Shown: positions 1-7,421 of the stretch, piece by piece | Layout: every line of letters begins with the position of its first letter | Numbering within the stretch: the first letter of the stretch is position 1 | Virus record (IMG/VR): IMGVR_UViG_3300021197_001832 | Location: 1 to 33,524 of that record | Reading direction: 5' to 3' (one strand) | Source: a virus | DNA: 33,524 nt | The notes under the pieces: generated by a model | Databases searched by the model: none | Seen by the model: only the letters and a program-made list of their open reading frames with translations | Told to the model about the DNA's origin: nothing | Translations under genes and position numbers: made by a program

Positions 1-8
1 GGTGACAA

Positions 9-1037
9 ATGGGTAATAGAACAATGGCGTTAAACAAGGCGAAAGAATTAGCATGGGCAATAATGGTAGATAGGGGTATGGACTTTGATTCATGTAGACA
101 CAAAATGAGAGGATTCTACAGCAGGTCCCGTTCGATTAACGATGAGGAAATGAAAGACCATGTGTCTCGAATACCTGCCGTGGGGGATCTACTTTATGAT
201 GACAATATCATCTCCAGATTTGAAAAATCCTTCGCAGGTTGGATACAGAGTAACGATCTTAATTCCTGCAGTGGACTTGAAAATTTTCAACCAGACATAA
301 GTCAAGGTGCCACACAGGCCTTTGACAGTTTCTATCTGAGACACCGTGGTCGTAAACTGAGGATGTTCGCGGGTGAGTATCTGTATCACATAGTTGTAGC
401 AAAACAATTAGGGATAGAATGGTCATTCCTTGACAGTGCAGACCAATTAGGTGAGGACGACGCCCTGATTCTCAGTATCCCATTCTGTGACACAGGAAAT
501 TTAGATAATGAGCTGGATCAAATACTCCGGACCTGTGAGGACAAAGGAGTGCCGGTGCTTTTGGACTGTGCTTACTACACTATCTCTAAAGACATACACC
601 TCGACGTAAACTTCAAATGCATTGACACAGTGACCTTCAGTCTAAGTAAAACTTTTCCAATAGCCCATGCGAGAATAGGAATGAGATATACTAGACCAGA
701 AATACAGGATGGACAGAAACTGCACAGCAATATCAACTACGACAACAGGATCAGTGCTGGCATAGGTCTGCACTTTATCGATAGATTCCGAAGTGATCAC
801 GTGTACAAGAAATATCAGTCATTATACAAAGCAGTGACAGACTACCTAGAGTTGGAGCCCAGCCAGACCATTATATTCGCGGAGGGCGATAATGAATGGG
901 AACAGTATGGAAGACGTGACATCCTGCAGGCGTACGGGCTGGATCATGACCAATCCATGTACAGAAACAGAATTTGTGTCACGGAACTGTTGGAAAACGA
1001 GATATTAACAAGAAGGATGATAGATGAAACAAATTGA
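9..1037 (+). CDS. PLP-dependent fold-type I (aminotransferase-like) protein, paralogue 1
   Basis: Probably a pyridoxal-phosphate enzyme of 342 aa. The segment SLSKTFPIAHARIG (about 211-224) matches the class I/II aminotransferase pattern S-x-S-K-x7-R-x-G, so Lys214 would carry PLP and Arg222 would bind its phosphate. Asp186 in LLDCAYY fits the aspartate that pairs with the pyridine nitrogen, and SQGATQAF (99-106) fits the substrate or phosphate loop. The reaction is unknown; I see no feature naming a substrate. It is paralogous to the protein at 1485-2570 along most of its length. The chosen ATG follows GGTGA; an in-frame ATG at 24 is an alternative and fits the paralogue alignment. Its end overlaps the next gene by 14 nt, implying coupled translation. 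Fold assignment fairly sure, activity not. Confidence 0.72.
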   Translation: MGNRTMALNKAKELAWAIMVDRGMDFDSCRHKMRGFYSRSRSINDEEMKDHVSRIPAVGDLLYDDNIISRFEKSFAGWIQSNDLNSCSGLENFQPDISQGATQAFDSFYLRHRGRKLRMFAGEYLYHIVVAKQLGIEWSFLDSADQLGEDDALILSIPFCDTGNLDNELDQILRTCEDKGVPVLLDCAYYTISKDIHLDVNFKCIDTVTFSLSKTFPIAHARIGMRYTRPEIQDGQKLHSNINYDNRISAGIGLHFIDRFRSDHVYKKYQSLYKAVTDYLELEPSQTIIFAEGDNEWEQYGRRDILQAYGLDHDQSMYRNRICVTELLENEILTRRMIDETN

Positions 1038-1509
1038 TTTTAAATTTAAAAATATTAACACTAGCACTGAAAAGAAGCCAACGTTGGCAGTGGTTATAAA
1101 CGATGTAAAATTATTAGAGGCAGAAGTTAAAACAAGCATGAGCACCCAGTTCACAGAGAGGTCGGGTAACAATCTGTTGCAAGTATATTTCGTGAACAAA
1201 CAGGACAGTGACACGATCACAGATGACCAGCAAAACATTATGAAGGACATGAACTTTGAATTGGAAAGTGTCGTAATAGATGGTGTGGACATCAAGGAAT
1301 TGGTATGGGGAGGAACATACGTTACTGCTAAAGAGAAAATAGACTCATGTCTGTTCTTTGGCCCAAAGGGACACTTCGAGCTCCAATTCGAAATGCCGGT
1401 ACTTAGGTGGACGTTAGAGCAGAACCATCTCAAAAACGGCAATGATCCAAACTGGCAGGAGGACTATAACAATTACACAGAAGCATGGAAAAGACTGAAC
1501 CAAAACTAG
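1024..1509 (+). CDS. Hypothetical beta-rich protein, paralogue of 32565-33047
   Basis: Function not recognised. The 161 aa protein reads as alternating beta-strands (KFKNI, LAVVIND, LLQVYF, FELESVVIDGVDI, HFELQFEMP) ending in RWTLEQN. It shares layout with the protein at 32565-33047: a short strand with I-N-D near residue 30, the I-D-x-[VI]-D-I-x-x-L-V core near 90, and G-x-[FW]-x-[LF]-x-F...P...W-x-L-E near the end. That pattern would fit a jelly-roll or carbohydrate-binding-like sandwich, but this is inference. It lies between two PLP-like paralogues, overlapping both (14 nt upstream, 25 nt downstream), so the three are probably made together. Confidence 0.7.
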   Translation: MKQIDFKFKNINTSTEKKPTLAVVINDVKLLEAEVKTSMSTQFTERSGNNLLQVYFVNKQDSDTITDDQQNIMKDMNFELESVVIDGVDIKELVWGGTYVTAKEKIDSCLFFGPKGHFELQFEMPVLRWTLEQNHLKNGNDPNWQEDYNNYTEAWKRLNQN

Positions 1510-2570
1510 ACAAGATAAGAAGCATAGCATGGACGCTGAGCATGGCCAGTGGCAAGAGGTGTCTGGATGTTCCTGGCGAGTATGTGTGGGCCTATCCAGG
1601 AAGTGTCGACAAGGTCAACATGGATTTTGATAATGTTAGGCAACGTTACAAGAGTATATTCAGCAGTGGGAACAGTATCAAGGATCCAGAATTAATTCAG
1701 TTCATACAAAAAATAAATTTAAACAAACACTTGCTGGATCCATGGATTGTTGAGAAATATGAACAGGGATGGATGGAGTGGATCAAAAGATCGAACGGGA
1801 AGAACTATGCCCTCAAGAACCTAGAACTGTTCAGCCACGCTTGTTACAGCCAAGGCACCCAGGAATCGTTCCTAAATTTCTACATGATGAACCGTAACAA
1901 GCGTTTCAGAGTTTTCAAGGGTGAATATTGGTGGCATATGGATATTTGGTCGAAATTGGATTACAGATGGTCATACATAGAAGATGATGACATACGAGAT
2001 GGCGATATCTGCATAGTTAGTTGTCCCTTTGCACTGTACGGAAGGAAACATAAGATGCTGGATGAACTGATAGAAAAATGTGAGAGGTTGGGAGTTGAAA
2101 TTTTATTAGACTTCATCTACTTGCCTAACAGCATGAACAAGACAGTGGATATGGACCTCTCTGCATCTTGTATCAAGCAGATAACTTTCAGCCTAAGCAA
2201 GACATTCCCAGTGCAGTGTGCCAAGATCGCTCTGAGACTGACCAAACACAAACTGAGTGATCCCATGCAGATGAGCAACGATGAGAACATCAGTAACAGG
2301 TTGGCGGCAGGATTGGGTTTTGAAATAATGAACAACTTTCCCCTGGACCACATGACAAACAAATACAGAGATCAACAGTCAAAATGGTGTGATATCATGG
2401 GACTTGAAAAGACTAATGTGGTACATTTCGCATACGGGCCACACTACCATAAAAAGACCAACACAGAAACCAACTTCTGTTCACCCTACAACGTGCAGGA
2501 TGGCAGGTATAACCTCGGAATGCTGTATGAGAATCATAAACTGCTTGAAAGGGTAGGCCTCGATGAATAA
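1485..2570 (+). CDS. PLP-dependent fold-type I (aminotransferase-like) protein, paralogue 2
   Basis: This 361 aa relative of the protein at 9-1037 shares FSLSKTFP (Lys239 would bind PLP), the Asp209 strand ILLDFIY, the SQGTQESF loop and the (N)MDFD N-terminal block. Compared with paralogue 1 it carries an insertion of about 22 residues (roughly 24-45). The phosphate-binding Arg eight residues after the lysine is Lys here (Lys247, in CAKIALR), and the following Gly is Ala, so PLP binding may be altered. It may have diverged in substrate or become a non-catalytic partner, for example in a heterodimer; this is inference. It begins inside the previous gene and overlaps the next by 8 nt. Confidence 0.68.
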   Translation: MEKTEPKLDKIRSIAWTLSMASGKRCLDVPGEYVWAYPGSVDKVNMDFDNVRQRYKSIFSSGNSIKDPELIQFIQKINLNKHLLDPWIVEKYEQGWMEWIKRSNGKNYALKNLELFSHACYSQGTQESFLNFYMMNRNKRFRVFKGEYWWHMDIWSKLDYRWSYIEDDDIRDGDICIVSCPFALYGRKHKMLDELIEKCERLGVEILLDFIYLPNSMNKTVDMDLSASCIKQITFSLSKTFPVQCAKIALRLTKHKLSDPMQMSNDENISNRLAAGLGFEIMNNFPLDHMTNKYRDQQSKWCDIMGLEKTNVVHFAYGPHYHKKTNTETNFCSPYNVQDGRYNLGMLYENHKLLERVGLDE

Positions 2571-2877
2571 GAAGTTTGGAAAAGTAAACATAAAGAGAGT
2601 ATCACCAAGTTTAGACACAGTACCAGATGACTGTGGATACATGCAAAGGTTCCAGTACAACGTTGACATGAACAGCAATGGTGTGATGAGCGAGTGCATA
2701 GATTGGTGCCAAAGGAACTGCGAAGGCAAGTGGGGTTGGTGGTTCGAGCCCGCGGGAGAGATTGAAAATCCCAATAACCACTGGGAGGACCAGAACGCCT
2801 ACATGAGTTTTGAAATCAAACGAGATGCGACTAGGTTCTGGATGTCGGTGGGAATACAAAACAGTGGTGGGAAATAA
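2563..2877 (+). CDS. Hypothetical 104 aa protein rich in Trp and Cys
   Basis: Not recognised. The protein has three cysteines (in DDCGY, SECIDWC and RNCEG there are four Cys in all) and a tryptophan cluster around GKWGWWFEP, with NHWEDQNAYMSFE and RFWMSVG following. The pattern suggests a small compact beta-containing domain in which aromatic residues pack or bind a ligand. There is no signal peptide or membrane segment. Its ATG overlaps the end of PLP-like paralogue 2, so it belongs to the same translational chain. Confidence 0.66.
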   Translation: MNKKFGKVNIKRVSPSLDTVPDDCGYMQRFQYNVDMNSNGVMSECIDWCQRNCEGKWGWWFEPAGEIENPNNHWEDQNAYMSFEIKRDATRFWMSVGIQNSGGK

Positions 2878-2891
2878 GCATAATTAATAGT

Positions 2892-3227
2892 ATGAAACCA
2901 TTTGAAATAACTGACAGTGCAAAAGCACAGATAGAGAGATTACTCGAGAAGAACACGGGCAAGTACGCCGTGAGCCTGGCGGTGCTGGGTGGAGGATGTG
3001 CAGGATTCAAATATGAGTGGGGATTCGCCGACACCAAAGAAAGTGTCGCTGAAGGCGATCACATTGAGGACTGGGGCACAGGCAGGTTCGTTGTGGACGA
3101 GACTTCACTGCTGTATGTCATGGGCACCAAGATCGACTGGGTGGAGGAGACCTTTGGGTCACAGTTTGAGATATCCAATCCCAACAGCTCAAGCTCGTGT
3201 GGTTGCGGAGAATCGTTTGGCATATAA
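2892..3227 (+). CDS. IscA/HesB-type iron-sulfur cluster assembly protein
   Basis: An A-type Fe-S carrier of 111 aa, close to the usual length (E. coli IscA has 107). It opens with ITDSAKAQIERLL, the typical A-type start, and has the three ligand cysteines in the right places: Cys36 in GGGCAGFKYEW, and Cys103 and Cys105 in SSCGCGESF. Such proteins bind Fe or [2Fe-2S]/[4Fe-4S] clusters and pass them to client enzymes in the cytoplasm. No client is evident in the window. The TAA shares one base with the next ATG (TAATG), so the downstream gene is coupled. Family call is secure; phage role is inferred (maintaining Fe-S loading during infection). Confidence 0.9.
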   Translation: MKPFEITDSAKAQIERLLEKNTGKYAVSLAVLGGGCAGFKYEWGFADTKESVAEGDHIEDWGTGRFVVDETSLLYVMGTKIDWVEETFGSQFEISNPNSSSSCGCGESFGI

Positions 3228-3970
3228 TGGATACCGCTTTCATAATAGGCAACGGTGAATCAAGAAATATTTTTCCAATAGATAAACTAAAAGGACACGG
3301 CGTGATATATGGTTGTAACGCCATATACCGAGACCATCCAATGCTGTGTGATCACATAGTGGCGGTGAATCCTCCCATGTACGAAGAACTGGCCCAGTGG
3401 CACAACAACGGCAAGGAGTCTCCACACATCCACGGTCCACAAGACATCAGCAAATGGAACTACATCTGTGAAGGCGACCATGAACATGATGTGCCAGATG
3501 GCCTAAAGATCTACAGGGTATGGCGTGGTGGTGACGTCAAGAAAGGTGGCAAGATTAAAACAAATGATTTCAGTAAGGCACGAGGTTCTGGTTGCAGTGC
3601 GATTTTGATGGCCGCGGAGTCTGGAATAAAGAACGTGGTGATAATGGCATTTGATATCATGGGTGCCCAGCAGTGGGAGATGGACACACCCAGCAGGACA
3701 CAGAACAACATATACAAGAATTCAATCAACTATCCAGACAGGGCCAGCATGAAGGCCTATCTCAAATACGAATGGATGTACCAACTGAGGCAAACATTCC
3801 GAAAGTTTCCTGGAACAAATTTCTATTTTATTAATCGCAAGGAATACCTCGAAGGCAATCCATTCCTGCGTTGGTACTTCGATCAGCCAAACATCAAGTG
3901 TGGCATATATGCTGACCTGCAGAGATGGATAACAGGATCACGTGATGACATCAAATGGAAACAGTTATAG
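3227..3970 (+). CDS. DUF115/MptE-like or sialyltransferase-like protein
   Basis: The N-terminus AFIIGNGESRN followed by GVIYGCNAIYRDHP resembles the nucleotide-binding start of DUF115/MptE-like and phage sialyltransferase-like proteins, which act in glycan or motility-related modification. GSGCSAILMAAESGIKNVVIMAFD (about 131-154 from this start) fits the second half of that fold. Length is 247 aa from ATG 3227; I prefer this start over the longer frame because it gives a TAATG junction with the IscA-like gene and begins directly with the conserved strand. The substrate is unknown. It could act with the glycosyltransferase-like protein at 30616-31809 on surface or virion glycans (inference). 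Confidence 0.55.
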   Translation: MDTAFIIGNGESRNIFPIDKLKGHGVIYGCNAIYRDHPMLCDHIVAVNPPMYEELAQWHNNGKESPHIHGPQDISKWNYICEGDHEHDVPDGLKIYRVWRGGDVKKGGKIKTNDFSKARGSGCSAILMAAESGIKNVVIMAFDIMGAQQWEMDTPSRTQNNIYKNSINYPDRASMKAYLKYEWMYQLRQTFRKFPGTNFYFINRKEYLEGNPFLRWYFDQPNIKCGIYADLQRWITGSRDDIKWKQL

Positions 3971-4243
3971 GGCCTTGGTACTGCTGGCGTCCAACTGGTA
4001 AACTTTACGCATCTTGACGCCCACGCTCTGTGCGAACTTCTTGGAATCACATTTGCTACACACGTGCTTGTATTCGTTTGAAGCACGATCTGGATCAACC
4101 TTTGACTTTGGTCTCATGAATGTCTCTGAACAGGCATCGCACTTGAACACATAGATCAGGTTCTTCCTGTGGTAGTTGTGCATGGTGCCTAGTTTGCTCT
4201 CCCTCTTGTACAACTTCATCGTCTTTAGGGTTTCTATGAACAT
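3965..4243 (-). CDS. Small zinc-ribbon protein on the minus strand
   Basis: 92 aa from the ATG at 4243. Two CxxC knuckles, Cys35/Cys38 (FKCDACSETF) and Cys62/Cys65 (HVCSKCDSK), 23 residues apart, give a likely zinc ribbon; flanks are basic, consistent with nucleic-acid contact. No HNH or other nuclease motif is visible, so I do not call a homing endonuclease. A longer frame runs upstream on this strand but it would lie antisense to the fibre gene and lacks character. The stop overlaps the + strand gene end by 6 nt (convergent). A late box at 4249-4256 sits 5 nt before the ATG, so the transcript should start at or next to the start codon. Confidence 0.72.
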   Translation of the reverse strand: MFIETLKTMKLYKRESKLGTMHNYHRKNLIYVFKCDACSETFMRPKSKVDPDRASNEYKHVCSKCDSKKFAQSVGVKMRKVYQLDASSTKAL

Positions 4244-4248
4244 ATTAC

Positions 4249-4256
4249 TATTTAAT
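4249..4256 (-). promoter_or_regulatory. Late-type promoter box (ATTAAATA) for the zinc-ribbon gene
   Basis: On the minus strand the box reads ATTAAATA, 6 of 8 matches to the T4 late consensus TATAAATA. By T4 geometry transcription would start about 6 nt downstream, at the ATG (4243) itself. It overlaps the plus-strand box at 4254-4261. Confidence 0.5.
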
Positions 4257-4261
4257 AAATA
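4254..4261 (+). promoter_or_regulatory. Late-type promoter box (AATAAATA) for the fibre block
   Basis: AATAAATA, 7 of 8 matches to the T4 late consensus, 13 nt before the ATG at 4275. Together with the minus-strand box it forms the 13-nt near-perfect dyad TATTTAATAAATA. Confidence 0.65.
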
Positions 4262-4274
4262 CGAATAACACATT

Positions 4275-4763
4275 ATGGCGAGAATTAACATAGACATAGG
4301 AACACTGGGCAATCCGGCCACGGGCGATACTTTACGTACCGCTATGACCAAGATCAATACGAATTTCGAAGAGGTATTCCAACTAGTAGGTGATGGTGAC
4401 ACAGGTCTATTGACGACAAGTGTAACAAACGGTGATTTAAAGATACAGGCCAACGGTACGGGTATCATTGAAATAGATCAATTACAAATCAACAACACTG
4501 CGATCACACCAATAGTAACCAATAGTGACTTGACGTTAACAGCAAATGGCACAGGCAACATTGTTTTAGGTGCCGTGACCGTATCAGATAATAAAATAAC
4601 ATCTAATGAATCCAATGCAAACTTACAAATTGACGCCTCAGGTACTGGAGCAGTTGAAATCTTAACAGCAAAAGTCATTATGGCCAATCTACCTACAAGT
4701 GATCCAAGTGTTGCTGGACAGTTGTTCCGAAGCGGTAACGATCTTAGAGTAAGCACAGGCTAA
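4275..4763 (+). CDS. Short fibre-like repeat protein
   Basis: 162 aa, the shortest of four paralogous fibre-like proteins. The N-terminus INIDIGTLGNPATGDTLRTA with INTNFEEVFQL matches the shared head motif of this family. The rest is a tandem repeat of about 33 residues with the core N-x-[DN]-L-x-[IL]-x-A-x-G-T-G-x-[IV]-x-[IL] (near residues 55, 80 and 115), of the kind expected for a beta-helical or trimeric shaft. It ends with QLFRSGNDLRVSTG rather than a C-terminal tip domain, so it may be an adaptor or truncated fibre. Virion location is inferred from family and context. Confidence 0.72.
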   Translation: MARINIDIGTLGNPATGDTLRTAMTKINTNFEEVFQLVGDGDTGLLTTSVTNGDLKIQANGTGIIEIDQLQINNTAITPIVTNSDLTLTANGTGNIVLGAVTVSDNKITSNESNANLQIDASGTGAVEILTAKVIMANLPTSDPSVAGQLFRSGNDLRVSTG

Positions 4764-4792
4764 TAGCCGCTAGACGCATACACACAAAATAC

Positions 4793-4800
4793 GCTAAATA
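4793..4800 (+). promoter_or_regulatory. Late-type promoter box (GCTAAATA)
   Basis: GCTAAATA, 6 of 8 matches to the late consensus, 9 nt before the ATG at 4810. Confidence 0.45.
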
Positions 4801-4809
4801 TTAGTCGAT

Positions 4810-7419
4810 ATGGCACAAGAACTAATAAACATAGGCGCACAGGCCAATGATGGGACCGGTGATACTATCAGGAACGCTGGTCGTAAGATAAACGTTAACT
4901 TCACAGAATTTTTCGCGTTGCCTGTCGTAGCGTCTGATATAAGATTCGAGCAAAACAACATCGTGTCAAAGTCTTCAAACGCCGACATAGTGCTTAAAAC
5001 TGCAGGAACAGGAAATATATCGTTCCCGGCCCTCACAGTTGAAGACAACAACATCAAACTGACGAGGTCAAATGATGACTTGAAAATCACGGCCAACGGA
5101 TCAGGCAAGGTTGTCATAGGCGGGATAGGTTTCGCAGGCACGTCTATAGTGGCCACAGACTCCACAATAATAAACATAAATGAAAACTTGATAGTTGACG
5201 GAGATTTTGGAAACAACTCTAACACAATAAACACAGGCACCATGAGTGCAGGATCAGGCTCACAGGTGGGTAACCTAACACTGGCCAATGGATCCATAAC
5301 GGACTCATCGGGAGCCATCAGTTTCGGCAACGAGAACCTTACCACCACAGGAACACTGGTCGGGGCCACAGGATCTACAATCGGGAACCTAACGCTGGCC
5401 AATGGATCCATAACGGACTCATCCGGGGACATCAGTTTTGGCAACGAGAACATCACGACCACGGGAAATTTTAATGCAGGAGTAACAACACTCGGAAGCC
5501 TCACAGTATCCGGTGCGTCTTCATTCGTGGGAACAACCACAGTGGACAACCTCACATTCAACGACAACATCATAAGCACCAGTTCCAATGCAGACCTTAA
5601 CCTTACCCCAGGAGGCACGGGTGTGGTCAATGTGTCTAACTTGACGATAGATTCAAGTATAAATTTAAAAGACAACGTGATCAAGGTCACACGTTCCGAC
5701 GATGATCTTGTTCTTTCAGCAAATGGCACAGGTTCCGTACAAATGTCAAAAATCGATATGAACGAAGGAACAGTGGACAATGTTGTCATTGGTGGCACAA
5801 CACCGGCGGCAGGAACTTTCACTACATTGGCATTCTCGGGCACATCAATCGTGGCGGACGGTGTAACCATAACTGATAACACCATCACTGCGAATAGATC
5901 GAATGATAACCTGGAACTCGAGGCCAATGGATCAGGATATGTGAACATCAACGGGGTTTTGAACTTTCCAAACTCAGACGGTACCGTGGGACAACTTATC
6001 CAGACCAACGGAAGTGGACAGTTGTCGTGGCAGACTTCTCCGATCTTGTTCAGTGTGTCTACCATTGCGGACAATTCCAATACAATTTCATTCTCAACAA
6101 GTACTGAAATCGATCATGTGACATCGACGGGTTCACACAACAGGATAGAATCTGGCACAGTGGTGCAAGACAGTTTTGCAACTTCAAAGTATGACAGTGC
6201 ATGGTATTTGGCAGTCAACCGAGATGATATCAGTGATGAATTCGAGGTAACAAAACACTCCGTGGTGCACAACAATTCAGATGCTTTCTTAACGACTTCT
6301 ATCCAAGCCAAGACAGGAACCAACAATCATGTGATTACTTCGGCAGACATAAACAGCGGTCTTATAAGAGTGCTAGGCACAGGTAGTTCCCCTGAGAACT
6401 CCATGTCCTACTACAGGATCGGATTGGGAGATGATGACTCCACAGGATATTCCGGTGAAGACGAGGCGGCCGTCGTGATCAACGCGGACGTGGACAGTGC
6501 CAGCGAAGTAATTGACTCATGGGCACATGCATCATTTAGAGGCGCCAAGTATTACATATCTGTGAACAACGCATCCAAGACCGAATTGAGTAATATTGAG
6601 TGTTCAGTGGTCCACAACGGAACAACTGCTTTCATATCAACCTACAACATAGTGAACACAGGCAACAACGACCTTGTAACCTTGACTGCGGCCATAAACG
6701 GTAGTAACGTTGAGGTCAAGGCGGCCGGTCTTGAACCTAACCTAAGGATACACGCATACAGGATCATACTGGCCGACAACGAGGCAGACAGGAGTTCAAC
6801 AAACATAAACGTGATAGGAGATGTCACAGTTTCAAGTTCGACAACGACTCTGGACACTTTCAGCACTGGCACATACCAAGCGGCACATTACGTGATAGTT
6901 TCTCACAATGCTTCAGAAGGGCATTCAGCGATCTGTGAGGCGGCAGTGGTCAGTGATGGCACAAACGCATTCGTGACACAGTACGCACTTACGTCAACGA
7001 AAGGCACAGATCAGATCATATTGTCAGTCGGCCATGCAGGTAGCACCACAACACTGTCGGCAACTTCAACATCGGGCGGTTCTACAAAAGTTAACGCATA
7101 CAGGGTAAACTTATCAAGGGGTGCGGGCACGTCCTCCGCCTCGGCAACACTCGATTCGGTGAGTGCATCCAATATTAGATCTGCGAAATACAATGTTCAG
7201 GTGGTGGATGCCACAGGCGGGAACTATGAATTATTTGAAGCCAACGTAACCCATGATGGATCTAATGCGTATGTCAGCACATTCGGAAACGTGGGCAGTA
7301 CAACCGGTTTGATCACTGTCACAGCAGATATCGATAGCGGCAATTTAAGACTGTTAGGCACTATAAATAACACTAACGATCACGTGGTCAAAGTAATTAG
7401 AAGGGAAATGAACGTATAG
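4810..7419 (+). CDS. Large fibre-like protein with four C-terminal repeat domains
   Basis: 869 aa. It has the family head (INIGAQANDGTGDTIRNA, INVNFTEFF), then about 370 residues of shaft repeats built on S-N-[AD]-D-[LI]-x-L-x-x-x-G-T-G-x-[VI]. From about residue 430 there are four related domains of roughly 105-110 aa, each with a helix-strand opening (SAWYLAV, GAKYYISV, AAHYVIV, SAKYNVQV), a V-[VT]-[HS]-[DN]-G strand and a final Y/V-x-[VI]-x-[RL] strand. One such domain closes the next gene's protein. The architecture fits a tail or accessory fibre whose distal region was extended by domain duplication. Receptor binding is inference. Two 69-bp DNA repeats (5269-5337, 5383-5451) lie in the shaft. 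Confidence 0.75.
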   Translation: MAQELINIGAQANDGTGDTIRNAGRKINVNFTEFFALPVVASDIRFEQNNIVSKSSNADIVLKTAGTGNISFPALTVEDNNIKLTRSNDDLKITANGSGKVVIGGIGFAGTSIVATDSTIININENLIVDGDFGNNSNTINTGTMSAGSGSQVGNLTLANGSITDSSGAISFGNENLTTTGTLVGATGSTIGNLTLANGSITDSSGDISFGNENITTTGNFNAGVTTLGSLTVSGASSFVGTTTVDNLTFNDNIISTSSNADLNLTPGGTGVVNVSNLTIDSSINLKDNVIKVTRSDDDLVLSANGTGSVQMSKIDMNEGTVDNVVIGGTTPAAGTFTTLAFSGTSIVADGVTITDNTITANRSNDNLELEANGSGYVNINGVLNFPNSDGTVGQLIQTNGSGQLSWQTSPILFSVSTIADNSNTISFSTSTEIDHVTSTGSHNRIESGTVVQDSFATSKYDSAWYLAVNRDDISDEFEVTKHSVVHNNSDAFLTTSIQAKTGTNNHVITSADINSGLIRVLGTGSSPENSMSYYRIGLGDDDSTGYSGEDEAAVVINADVDSASEVIDSWAHASFRGAKYYISVNNASKTELSNIECSVVHNGTTAFISTYNIVNTGNNDLVTLTAAINGSNVEVKAAGLEPNLRIHAYRIILADNEADRSSTNINVIGDVTVSSSTTTLDTFSTGTYQAAHYVIVSHNASEGHSAICEAAVVSDGTNAFVTQYALTSTKGTDQIILSVGHAGSTTTLSATSTSGGSTKVNAYRVNLSRGAGTSSASATLDSVSASNIRSAKYNVQVVDATGGNYELFEANVTHDGSNAYVSTFGNVGSTTGLITVTADIDSGNLRLLGTINNTNDHVVKVIRREMNV
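5269..5337 (+). repeat. 69-bp coding repeat, copy 1
   Basis: Encodes a GNLTLANGSITDSSGAISFGNEN shaft turn. By eye it is identical over all 69 bases to copy 3 at 7881-7949 in the next gene. Confidence 0.85.
5383..5451 (+). repeat. 69-bp coding repeat, copy 2
   Basis: Starts 114 bp after copy 1 and differs from it at about six positions, including a GAC for GCC change (Asp for Ala). Confidence 0.8.
7362..7369 (+). promoter_or_regulatory. Possible late promoter (TATAAATA) inside the upstream gene's 3' end
   Basis: A perfect 8/8 late box, 52 nt before the ATG at 7422. It could serve the next fibre gene, but a chance match in AT-rich coding sequence is possible. Confidence 0.4.
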
Positions 7420-7421
7420 GC

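Noticed and set aside
3965-4243. HNH homing endonuclease
   Set aside because: Two CxxC pairs are present, but there is no HNH, GIY-YIG or LAGLIDADG motif.
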